Shown here piece by piece: positions 44,818 to 55,189 of a stretch of DNA of 64,000 nt. Each line of letters begins with the position of its first letter. The stretch's first letter is position 1. The translations under genes were made by a program, and so were the position numbers. The DNA is from Filosporella fistucella. Taxonomy: Eukaryota > Ascomycota > Leotiomycetes > Helotiales. The DNA lies in NCBI GenBank assembly GCA_030077755.1, contig JAQJZZ010000005.1, positions 930,001 through 994,000 of the forward strand, read 5' to 3'. The notes below the pieces were generated by a model that worked only from the letters and a program-made list of their open reading frames with translations, made no database searches and had not been told where the DNA came from.

Positions 44818-47355
44818 ATGAATCGCAATCGCCCAGTACAAGCATCTTCAGGCAGTGACCCTACGATGTATGACGACAAACCGAATGCGGAATACTATCA
44901 CGATATGTCCTCCCAAAGTTACCAAAATTCGCGGAAGGGTAATCGATAGTTGGAGCTGGAACCTAACTCGAACTTTGCTGATAATCGATGTTTCAAGATA
45001 ATTCAAGGTCTCCACCGCGAGATCAAACGGGCGATATGCCATACGACATTTCGCGCGAAGAACGCCGATATCGAGATGAGCGCAATGTCACAAATGATCG
45101 AAGATATGACCGTTCGAGGTCCCCTCGAAGGGATGGTCGTGGCCGGTATACAGATAGAGACAGGGAGGGTTATCAATCACCACGCCGAGACAGAAGTCGA
45201 AGCCGCTCGCCCTATTTTGGCGGTCCTCCCAATCGAAATGTTATACTTGAGGGCATGCCCTTAGAATGGACTCAGGAAGACGTTGGCCGCCCCATTCCTA
45301 CCTCCTTGCGAAGCATTTGCAACTCCAACCCACTTCTACCCTAAGTGTTTATTGAGCAAAACATGGAACTCTGGCTAAGCAAAGAGTATGGCCGTTCTGG
45401 CCGTTCTCTCGGATTTACAGATTTTGAATGAACTTCAGCATAGCCTTCGTGTGGATGGAATAGAAGAAATAAGATTGATCAAGGACAAGAGATCTGGTAT
45501 GATTTCATGCTGCTTGATAAACTTCACAGGCTAACACATTTCTCCAGGTCAATCGCGCGGATTTGCTTTCATCCAATTCGTAGGAATTCCCGATGCTAAA
45601 TACTTTCTGGAACAGCACTATCCATCTGTGCTTCTCAACGGCCCCTATGATCCAAATCAAGCAAGTAATACAGAACCCGTAAAAGTACGGACAGCGTATA
45701 GTCGGGATCGAGAGGATAGAGATAAAGCTGGGAAGGGTGAAGACGACTGGAAATGCGATGTGGTAAGACTATTTTTCGAATCTTCAAGTACTGGAGCTCA
45801 TACTTTATAGTGCTACCTTCCCAATTTTTCGCACCGGGTATTGTGCTTCAGATGTAACGCTCCAAGAACCCGTAAGCTGACTCATGTTCTCTTGTCATTC
45901 TCGTACTCAATAGGTATAGGTGCCACCGCTCACGGTGTAGTTGTTACGACCAATATGTCCAACTTCTCGGGCTTTGCGACCACTGGTGATAGTGATGCAT
46001 CTCCTGATGAAGCTGCTTCTCAGTTCCTTTTACTTCGTGGTTTGGAACCTGGTGTCAATGAAGAGCTGCTCGCAAAAGGAGTCAGAAAGCTCTACAAAGT
46101 TAAAGCAACAACGCCACCTGGTGACGTATCGAATGTGAAGAAACGACAAATCTCGTCAACTACCAATGATTCTAGCTTCGGTGCGAAGGAAGGTACTCTA
46201 CAGCGTGTGCTATTAATCCGTGATCGAAAAAGCAATGATAGCTGGAGATACGGTTTCGCAGAGTTCAACACCGTCGAAGATGCGCAAGCAGCAATGGCCA
46301 AATACAAAGCATCGGAGAAATTCACCATATCTTCGAAGCCGGTTATGCTCTCCTACATACACGCAGGTGTTTTTGTACCCGTGCTACAACCATTTGGCGA
46401 AGATTATGCAAAGTTCACGTTCAGTCCACTCTCAAATTCTGCTGTCAAGCTGATGTACTGGGACGAAACAGCATATGCCAGTGAACTCGTTACTGCTAAG
46501 CCGGATTCGAAGACACCGGTGAAGAGCAAGGAGTCTGAACATGCAAAACTCGCTGCAGCGGCTGCTAATGAAGGACTCATAAGCTCGGGCAAGGATGGCG
46601 AGCCACGTTTGAAGAAGCGGAAAGTGGAGAAAGATCCAAAAGTTGTTGCTCCTCATCTTCAATTTTGGACCAATAGGCATGCGGAACTGCATGGTATCCC
46701 TCCTAAAGATACTGATGAAGGTTCTGAATCCGCCACTCCTACCTCCAAAAAGAACACTTCCGTCGCAACTTCAGATGCGCCTCCCTCTCAGAGCTTTGCA
46801 GACCTTACTCGCAAATGCTGTCTCCTCTGCTCACGTCAATTCAAGACCGAGGCTGAAGTCAACAAGCACGAGCGTATGAGCCAATTGCATCGGGACAATC
46901 TGAAAAATGAGGACCTAGTCACGAAAGCTACCGCCAAACTTGTCAAAAATGGAGGCTCTGAAGGCGCTGCTTATCGCGACAGAGCAAAAGAGCGTAGACA
47001 AGCATTCAATCAACCTAAACAGCCTGCTGCACAGCACCATCGAAATATAAAAGAGGGAACTGAGGCTTCCTCCGCACAGAAAGCGGACGAAGACATCCCT
47101 CCCGTCCCATCGAAAGGAGCTTCCCTACTATGCAAGATGGGCTGGTCTGCTGGAGAAGGGTTGGGGGCGAATGGCACAGGTAGAACTGAAGCTATTGTCA
47201 CTGAGCTATATTCTCAAGGTGTGGGATTAGGTGCCCAGGGTGGGAAGGTGGGAGATGCAGCAGAAGAAGCGCAGCGCCAAACAAAAGGAACTTATGCAGA
47301 TTTCCTGAATAAAACAAAAGACAAGGCGAAGGAGAGGTTCGCAAGTCTCGGATAA
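44818..47355 (+). CDS. RBM5/RBM10-type splicing regulator (RRM, RanBP2 zinc finger, C2H2, G-patch)
   Basis: Six exons: 44818-44938, 44998-45281, 45421-45496, 45548-45762, 45811-45871 and 45914-47355, total 732 aa. Exon 2 is an RS-type region (RRYDRSRSPRRDGRGRYTDR) leading into RRM1 (RNVILEGMPLEWTQED). Exons 3 and 4 complete RRM1 (IRLIKDKRS|GQSRGFAFIQF) and reach YSRDREDRDK. The RanBP2 finger spans the next junction (WKCDV|CYLPNF...CFRCNAPR). Exon 6 has RRM2 (QFLLLRGLEPGVNEELLAKG...), a basic nuclear signal (LKKRKVEK), a C2H2 finger (CCLLCSRQFKTEAEVNKHER) and a G-patch (LLCKMGWSAGEGLGANGTGR). This order is that of RBM5/RBM10/RBM6, spliceosome-associated factors controlling 3' splice-site choice. 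The intron after exon 2 uses a poor donor, gttggc, and is long (139 nt); the frame and family alignment require it. Confidence 0.88.
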
Positions 47356-48253
47356 GGTAGTACAGATATCAAATTTGACACAAAGTCGGGCGTTCAGCCA
47401 CCAACCAAAATCTCAAGGGTACGGAAGGCATGCCGGTAACACAACCATGCGTGCGCCCTGCCTATCGAAGTTATGCAGGCCAAGCGACCTTTTTATTCGA
47501 CAATCCCGAGCAAAATGAGGGGGCGGTCTTGAGTAACAATAATTGTGTGGCTGTTGGTGTTTGTTGGCTGGCTCTTGACAGCTCGAAGCAAACAGTCTAA
47601 TTTCTTGGGTTTATCAATGATCTGCACCTACAGGGCTCGAAGTGTGAGTGTTTAATTTATGGTGCCCTTCAGTTGGCCTGTGCAAAATTATAGGGGAGTA
47701 GTCGTATGCCCACTGTACTTCTGTTTGTCTTGTTTCCTATGGGGAGAGTATTACTTTATGTCTTACCCTAATTACAAAAGCAGGCTCTCTAGAAATATTT
47801 ACCAAAGCTATTACCAAAAGACGTTGCAGCTCACTCTCTTGGTTGGCACTTGGACCTCTATAGAGCTTATGCTGCTTGCTTATGGCTTCGGGTCACTTAT
47901 TTATGTGGGATCCTACTGGAGTGCACACTTATCCACACTAGTCCTCTTCCATAGACTCCCGCCCCAGCTATAGTTTACATTTATGTGCTTGTCCCTCTCG
48001 CATATGTTGTATCGCGCAAGAGAATTTCTCATTCGTTATTGCCCTTTTCTGCCTCTCCACCCTATCTACTGTTGTGCTACAGACGGAGGTCACTGTCTTA
48101 TACGTCCCTCCCAACCTTATTCAAATTATACCCCACTATTCGTGTGTCCGACTCCACAGTTCAACGTTGGTCTCCACAGAGTACAGATATTTATCTCTCC
48201 CAAATCATCCCCTAGATATTTACGGAACTTGAATACTTGATACTCTTTTCAAG
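47356..48253. other. Intergenic region
   Basis: 0.9 kb. A 104-codon frame at 47659-47973 (+) starts with ATG and is hydrophobic, but has no family resemblance and I do not call it. T/C-rich leader before 48254. Confidence 0.5.
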
Positions 48254-51103
48254 ATGGGTGGATCACCAGAACAAAAAATGAGCAGAGCAAAGGAGCCAAA
48301 GATGGACGAGATACTTCCTCTCCTTGGATATTCTAAAGACCATCCTTCTCGCCCCGCAGACATGCTATATAACGAACTCAATATTTTCTATTTTGGCTAC
48401 ATAGAAAAGGGAAATCAAATATCGCCATCCATGAAGCTCAATTCAAGCATCGCAGCCTGTGCGTACTGCTTTCTCTCAGACAACAATCGAGTTTCAAAGT
48501 TCTGGCCGGAGAACTTCGAAGGATTCCTTACCTGGCCAGCAGATAAAGACGAGTAAGTTTTATGAGTATCTTCATCTGCTCCAGCCTAATGTGTCCAAAG
48601 AATTACCCAACTTGTTAGTCTGTGGTTTGCTCGCAAATCACTATCTCGTAGTGTGTGCGAGACCCAGAGAAGGACAAGGGCCAAAAAGGCCAAGAATCAG
48701 CAGGACACAACACCTCAAAATAAAAAACGAGCAAGGACGAAGGTATGTAATGGCCAGAAATACCGAATTTACCACGGTCTTTAACATAGTTGACAAAATA
48801 TAGGGACATAACGAAGAATCACTAAGTGCTGAGCGTGTCAAAAAGCGTGCAAGACGACCTTCGCAACAGGTTTTACATGAGATGGAAGGGATTACGGCAC
48901 CTACGACTATGAAAGAATGGCTTGATCCGGCGAAAGAGCCTGATGCAAGGACCTGCATTGCTCGTATACACTATCTTGATCCACGGGACGATCCACCTCC
49001 ATCCGCAGAACTGACCCCTGCGTGGCTGCAAAGGGTAAGTTTTCCAACATTGAACATGAATATAATCACTAATATCTTCTTCGCAGAGAAGCCCTGAATG
49101 GCCTGAAGCTTTGGACAGACCTTTAGAACGCTGGATGCACAATAAACGATTCTACATCACTTTTGATCAAGGGATCCAAATTCCACCGGAGATAGGCGTC
49201 ATATTGAGGGAAGGCACGGAAATTGAAGGAATATCGGGACTACAAATCAAGAAGTTCCTCGATAGGATCAAGGAGAGGATACAAGTCTTGACTCAAATGC
49301 TTGTGAAAGCCCCATACTACATTTTGGAAATTCGCCGGGATGGGGAAGCAAAGCAGACCAGGCGTTTCGATTCAAAATGGCGGACTAAAGAGGTCTTTTG
49401 GGAGATTGCTGCCGAAGAACAACGAGAAGGAATGAAGAATTTGCGTCAAGAGATTTCAGCCTGCGAAAACTTCAACTTCGATAGTGTTGAAAATGCGTTG
49501 ACGAACCCAGTTTCGCCTCATTGTCTGGGCAATTCAGCCATTGCGCTTGACACCAGCCAGCTGGTTCTTATTGCCGGGGACGCTTTGGGTTCAGTGAAAT
49601 CACCTACCTGTCCGGATTTGGGACGGAATATGAGTGAGGATCCAATTTGTGACAGATACACGGTAAGTAGCCCAGTCTCCACTGCAGGCTGTAAATAGAA
49701 TTCTCACACTTGTAGACACCTGAAGTACCCGAATCACCCCAAGACCACGGCGGAAAATCCCCATCTATTGTCCCAAATGGAAGACTGGTGACAAACTCTC
49801 CATCGATTAGCAATGGCAACGCTGAGAATTCGGAAACCGACAGTCGCTCCAGACATCCACTGCCAACACCATCTGCATCGCCTACTGGTACTACCCGAAA
49901 GAGGCTTGAGCCATCCGAACCCGAGCGCTCTCCATCTTCAGTTGAGAGGTAAGCCATGACGTTTGCTTGTGCACCAAGTGATTTCACATTACTGCTTTAG
50001 TCATATCGCCGATTTCCTACTTTCCATTTGCCATGATGCTGACTCCTTTCAGGCAAGCAGAAAATCAACGGGAGTGGCCCACGTACCTAAAACATGAACT
50101 TGTGTTTGAAGATGGAGAGTTTGGTAGTGTCGTTGGGAATATTAAGGAGTGGTTCACAGACAACAGCATCGACCCTGAAGCTCCAGAGGAACCAGAAATG
50201 TGGACCAGTCGAGAATCAAGCATAATTCGTTCATGGCAGACAGTACTCGATTTACAAAGCCAACGATGTGCCGTCACAGCAGGAACAGTTGCGAATACCA
50301 ACTCCACGGACTCGCCTGAAGTTATCAGCATCCAGTCAGAGAAGCCATTTGTAATCTCGATATCATCTTCACCTGAACCGCCACCTCCGAAGCTATCAAA
50401 GATAGTCACTCTGAAATATAGGCATGAACAAGCCCCGGCTCTGTCGCCAACCCAGCTGCGACCCGAAGTCGACTCAGAAACACCTGACAAGGGAGTCGAA
50501 GAGACCTGTGAAACCTCCCTAACCGATCGAATGGATACAGCAAGTCCGATCACACATTCATCACCACTACTTTCAGCACCCACATCTATAAGAGCCGCCC
50601 CCGACAGCCCGCCCGTGCGGCGTGATGGCTCATACTCCCATATCCCTAATCCTGAGTCTTTCTCAAGTGGACGGTCAGAATTATTGACCCCAGAGCTACA
50701 AGAAACAGCACAGCCATCTGCACCTGAACCGGGCCAGCCACCCACAACAAGCCATGAGATGACGCTTTTCACTCCTCCAAGTGCAAAAACACTGAAATTC
50801 ATATTCCAGAATGCAAGTCTAGAATGCATCGACGAGAATCTCCAGCCCTTATCTGTCCTAACCGACAACACACCCTCCGCATTCTTCGAACTATACTCTC
50901 AGGTATCTGGGATACCTTTGGTGGATGTGGTCGCACTCAAGTTCACGGCGCTATTTGGAGAGAGTGAGAGTTGTGTTGCGAGGAGGTATGCTGGTGTGGG
51001 TAATTGGAAGATGGTGAGGAATCTGATAGCTACGTGGTTCAGGCAGGCGCAGAGGAATGATCCGTTGGAGACGGACTTTCATGTTATGGTGTCTCGTGCG
51101 TGA
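48254..51103 (+). CDS. Six-exon protein of unknown function
   Basis: Exons 48254-48552, 48619-48742, 48804-49034, 49087-49662, 49716-49948 and 50053-51103 give 837 aa. All introns are 51-104 nt with GT...AG, and the frame holds across all five joins, so the structure is well supported. It starts MGGSPEQKMSRAKEPKMDEI. A Lys/Arg-rich segment (RRTRAKKAKNQQDTTPQNKK) looks like a nuclear signal. The part around residues 220-360 (WPEALDRPLERWMHNKRFYI... then IKKFLDRIKERIQVLTQMLV) appears folded and helical. From about residue 410 it is Ser/Pro/Glu-rich and disordered, with acidic patches. A last compact segment (residues about 740-835, FFELYSQVSGIPLVDVVALK... to RNLIATWFRQAQ) may be another small domain. 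I recognise no family. A nuclear regulatory role is a guess from composition. Confidence 0.72.
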
Positions 51104-52326
51104 GCGGATTATCAAAGGAGATAGGATATGAATGGATGTTCAATGTCGTTGGGTGGAAGATACTGAAGATATTCTTCTGATGGTATATTGCCGAGAAGCT
51201 CTCACAGTAGTTATTTGATGATGAATATAAATTCATTTAAGGAGAAAAAAGGTTTAGATTCAAGACATCTATGGAGTAAAACTGAATATTGTTTGACTCT
51301 TCAAAAGCAGGATAGAAGAATTCAATGGCCCCGCTATAAGATATCCTCAGGTACAACCCAGCTTATATCTGTCATTCCATGGGTATATAAAGTATACACC
51401 CACACTGAAATACCCTCTAATCTCCTTAATTGAAGCAGATATCATCGCCCTCCTATCATTCAAAGCGGATGGAAATCAAATTTTAAAGCCTGAAGGACGT
51501 GGAATAGTAAAGACGGGCTTAATCCTTCCTATTTCTACCTTGTTTCCTCAGGTCTCTGACCGTCTCCTTTGTACCCTTATAATTAAAGTAGATAGAATCT
51601 ATACTAACCAATTCTTCCTAGACTCCTACTATTGATTTAGCACTTCAAACTCTTTCTTCCGCTAAGGAGAGTGGAGAAGATATTTGCTGTATAGCGTGGA
51701 TAGAGCTCGCTACCCCTTTCCCTAGCCTACAAACGTCCTGAGGTCAGCTCTCACAGAGTGCTCTACCTTGGCCAGCGAGTAGCGAGTAAGGACCCCGCTC
51801 GCACACTATTAATTATTCTTTCACGCATCTGAGGCATGGAAAACATTCGATTATGTATCAGATTTTCCGACTACAACTTTTATTGTTGTTTATATGTGCA
51901 ATTTCGTAGTTTGTTCTCAGGTCGCGGTACATCTACAAGAAGTGTCCTTAATTTTTCCATTGGTTTTCTGTAGTCGCGGTATTGAATTTGCGCCAAACAT
52001 TTTCTCACTCAAAGCTGAGGAGAGGAATCGTCTCATGTTGCGCCTCCTTAGGTCCAGACATCTCAAGCATCATAAGGCAAGCGAGATCTCTAATATCTCT
52101 TTGATAAGAAATGAGGGGTACTAGTGGCGGTTGCTGCTCAGACCACAGAAGATTCCCATGTGGCTCCGAAGTTTCAGCTGAGAATATGATTTCTTTTTAA
52201 ATGAACAGAGATTCGCAAACAAATTTCTTGACTCCTAGAGGTAATTATTTTTCTACTACAATTTTGTCAAGGGGTCATCTGTAGCATCAAGGACCTGCAT
52301 CGGTTGTTCAAGTATCTCGATTCAAT
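51104..52326. other. Intergenic region
   Basis: 1.2 kb, AT-rich, with short palindromic-looking pieces around 51720-51800 (repeats of agcgagtagcgagtaagg). No gene supportable. Confidence 0.5.
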
Positions 52327-52806
52327 ATGCCGTCTGGAAGCTGCTGGTGCAAAGATGTCACATTCACCTACGAAGCTACCCCCGCCATGAAAGCCAGTCT
52401 CGTCCTCAATCCTCAAATGCAATAAAAGTCTAACATATCCCAGGTAATTTGCCACTGCCTCTCCTGCCAAAAGATCTCCAGCTCCGCCTTCACAGTCAAC
52501 ATATTCATTCCCCAATCTTCCCTCCACCTGACCTCCTCTTCCCAACCAAAAACCTACATCCAGCCCCACGAAACCGGGCTCCCAATCACGATTTACTTTT
52601 GCGGTACCTGTGCTACGACATTGTATAAACATGGAGGCAGTGAGAAATATAAGGATTATTTTGTGGTGCAAGCGGGTGTTATTGATGGAGAAGAGGGGAG
52701 AAAGGGAATTGATGTTGAGATTCCGGAAGAGGAGTATTGGACTGAGTGCAGAGCGGGCTGGTTAGGAGAAGTAGGGGGAATGAAGCAGCATGTGCAGTTT
52801 GCTTGA
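52327..52806 (+). CDS. GFA-domain (glutathione-dependent formaldehyde-activating enzyme-like) protein
   Basis: Proposed exons 52327-52401 and 52444-52806, 145 aa. MPSGSCWCKDVTFTYEATPA gives the first zinc-binding Cys-x-Cys. Exon 2 opens with ICHCLSCQKISSSAFTVNIF, the central CHC..C block. ITIYFCGTCATTLYKHGG carries the third Cys-x2-Cys pair. These are the ligands and order of the GFA/CENP-V fold. The C-terminus (WTECRAGWLGEV) fits fungal members. These proteins are named after a formaldehyde-glutathione adduct enzyme, but most fungal ones are of unproven function. The intron is needed, because TAA occurs in exon 1's frame, yet its donor (gtcctc, or gtctcg just before it) is poor. The locus may therefore be mis-spliced or decaying. 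Confidence 0.72.
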
Positions 52807-53559
52807 TGGGGCGCTGAACTGATCTTTGACATGTAGTTGGAGGAGAGGTCGTCTTCCAATTACATATTCTTGCTGGTAAATGCCTTTGAACGGGATAGAA
52901 TGCATACGGGTACTTTATATGAAGCACTCCGTTGGAGAGGGATTCCTTTGGATCTGAAGATATCCCTTATATAAATACGTTTGTATTTTCTTATAAGTGC
53001 AGAAATTCCAGTTTCGTTCGCGACACAACATACCTTGTCTCATACCATGTCCTGAGGTCGTAAGATTTCAACTGTGCCAATGTTCGTATTTGACTCTGCA
53101 ACTGTCTACAACCTGATCTCGTGATGCTATTAAGCTTCTCCAGCTCCTCGCTACTCAGGATTCAAGGAGCGGAGATTTTTGTTACGTATCAGCTTCGTGT
53201 TCGGCAGAGTCGCACACCCTCACTTTGCCGTTGCAGTGTTTATGTTTCAGGATTGAGAGACGAATCGTGGAATAGAAAGAAGAATATGATAATTTTTTAC
53301 AAGACATGTCTTATAAGACTAGCCCCTGGGATGTTGGTATATTGAGACCTGTTGTGTTCTGGTAAATATCGTTGAAGCGGTTGAGTTGCTGGGAAATCAT
53401 TTGTTGGCATTCTTGTTGATGCCGGGATTGCTAACATGAGTTTCCAGAAAATTTGGGAAATGGTAGAATTCCTTTCACGTTGAAAATAGAAAGCTTGAAT
53501 ATATCATATCGATAACAATGCAATACCTGCTTTGCCCAAGGTTGCTAGCAGGTGAAGTT
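52807..53559. other. Intergenic region
   Basis: 0.75 kb; nothing recognised. Confidence 0.5.
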
Positions 53560-54162
53560 CTACAGAGTGAAGCTACCCAGTGCCGATCCCACAGCCCGGG
53601 CCAGCAAACGGTCCCGGATCCTGTCATATCCCAAAATAGACCATCGCAATGCCAAGACTCTCGACATCAAGCTTCCTCTGGGCTCAGTCAACGACAACTC
53701 ATCAATATGAAAATCTGGCAGAATAAAATCCATACGAACATCTTCCTCCTTCAGCCTTCACATGTCCGATTCTTGGTCGCCGCCAACATGCCTTCGTCCA
53801 TCCCATAATCCTGCATGACCACCGCTCTTGCGCTTCCGGTCTGCAAGCCGGTACCAAACGGTTGATAGCCATGCAATGTCAAAGCATGGCGACTCCGCCT
53901 CCACGCTTCCTGCCAACTCCCTCCTGAGCCTGCCATCACAACTGCCATGCGACACAACCAGTAGCTGGAGCCGAAGAATCTGGGGAAAAGTGTGGATGGC
54001 ATGTCAGTGCTGCTGACTCGTCTCCACGACCAGTGCATCGGTTTACCTGGCGCTTGGCAAGTCGGCTGAGAACGCCTTCATCTGATCGGGTCGCTGGGTG
54101 GGTGATAGGATTCCGCTGAGATATCCTTGCCGAGGGCTATTTTTATTTTGAGCATAAGACAT
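53560..54162 (-). pseudogene. Unknown two-exon gene with a frameshift
   Basis: The minus strand has ATG at 54162 (MSYAQNKNSPRQGYLSGILS). The exon ends at 54047 with gtaaac, and a 67-nt intron ends at ccccag (53980). The next exon, from 53979, reads RFFGSSYWLCRMAVVMAGSG and, further on, GTGLQTGSARAVVMQDYGMD, then EGMLAATKNR before it runs into TGA at 53751-53753. One frame over, the sequence goes on in coding style, RLKEEDVRMDFILPDFHIDE, to a TAG at 53560-53562. The shift lies within acatgtgaagg at about 53758-53768. An 11-base insertion next to a repeated tgaagg would explain it. I do not recognise the family. A weak-donor intron could also join the frames, so decay is probable but not certain. 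Confidence 0.45.
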
Positions 54163-55189
54163 TTAAGCTTGTGAGGTAAGGAGTTATGCTTAATTATCTT
54201 ACTCATGAGGAGCTGGCAACTTGATTGGCGGCATGATTCTTGATAGCATCACGGTATACGATGTCTTTGGTATTTTTGTGTTGTTCTAATACGAAAATGG
54301 TCCTATAGTTAAGTCCTTTTGAGTCGATTAGAGTCAATCGCCCCCAATTTTGTCATGCTTTCATCCCATGCTTTTTGTCCAAATCGTCTGCATAGTCAAA
54401 TCCTGGTATTCCTGCACGGTGAAAAGCCATGTACTGGACTCCACCTGATTTTCTGCAAGGCTGACATGTGGCCTTATGCCACTGTAAGCTTACTTCCTTA
54501 CACCTTTGGCATGAACGCCATCGCTGAGGCGTAGCATTCCCATAGGTCGTGATGGTGTCAACTTTATAGTTTTCTACTATCAGCCCTTGCAGCCGTTCTC
54601 GTCCGAACAAACCTTTTTAGTGTAAGTGAGGCTCGCATTTTGCCAGCAGTATGGTTGCATCCTCTTCACCGCATATCAGCAATGCCAGTTCAAGCGACCA
54701 CGTTCAACAACACCTCCCTACGAAATGGGTGCTCAGCTTTCTCCTCGTAGATGGTCTGACTCTCAAGACCTACCTTCCTTATAATATTATTGGTCAAGAT
54801 GGCACTGCCGTATTTGTTGTTCGTGACGATCCTTCGTGAACGCCAAAGGCTACCATATCAAAAGGATCTTCACCAACATACGGGCTGCTGACCTTAATCC
54901 AGATACGGGTCTTGGCTTGTTAGCAGCAAATCGGGAGACTCGGTTCAGTTCATGGGAGTCAGGCAACTCAATTTGTATTGTCAAGCCATGGACATACCGC
55001 TGCCCAAGTGAGACGTATGAAGTATCATGGAGTATAAGTAAAGACTCCCCGAGCAAGCACGCCATTTTTCATCAGTCTTCTCTCATTCTCCTCCAATCTT
55101 TGATATTGGATTCTTTTTCAAAGTCAACTTGCTTTCGATTGGTCTAACTTTGGACTGCCGGACTTCATCAGCCTTCGTTTACCCTCATC
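54163..55189. other. Intergenic region with degraded-looking frames
   Basis: 1 kb. Plus-strand frames 54651-54839 (ending TAVFVVRDDPS) and 54836-55147 abut in different registers and may be the remains of a gene. A minus-strand frame at 54353-54610 has Cys pairs (CQRCKE, CQPCRK). None recognised. The last 100 bp are the leader of the repeat gene. Confidence 0.4.

Noticed and set aside
47659..47973. Hydrophobic 104-codon plus-strand frame
   Set aside because: AT-rich region, no homology recalled, and no membrane-protein regularity beyond composition.
50065..50871. 268-codon minus-strand frame
   Set aside because: Exact shadow of the last exon of the 48254-51103 gene.
51720..51800. Short repeated agcgagta pieces, possible transposon remnant
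   Set aside because: No terminal repeats, target duplication or coding remains could be identified.
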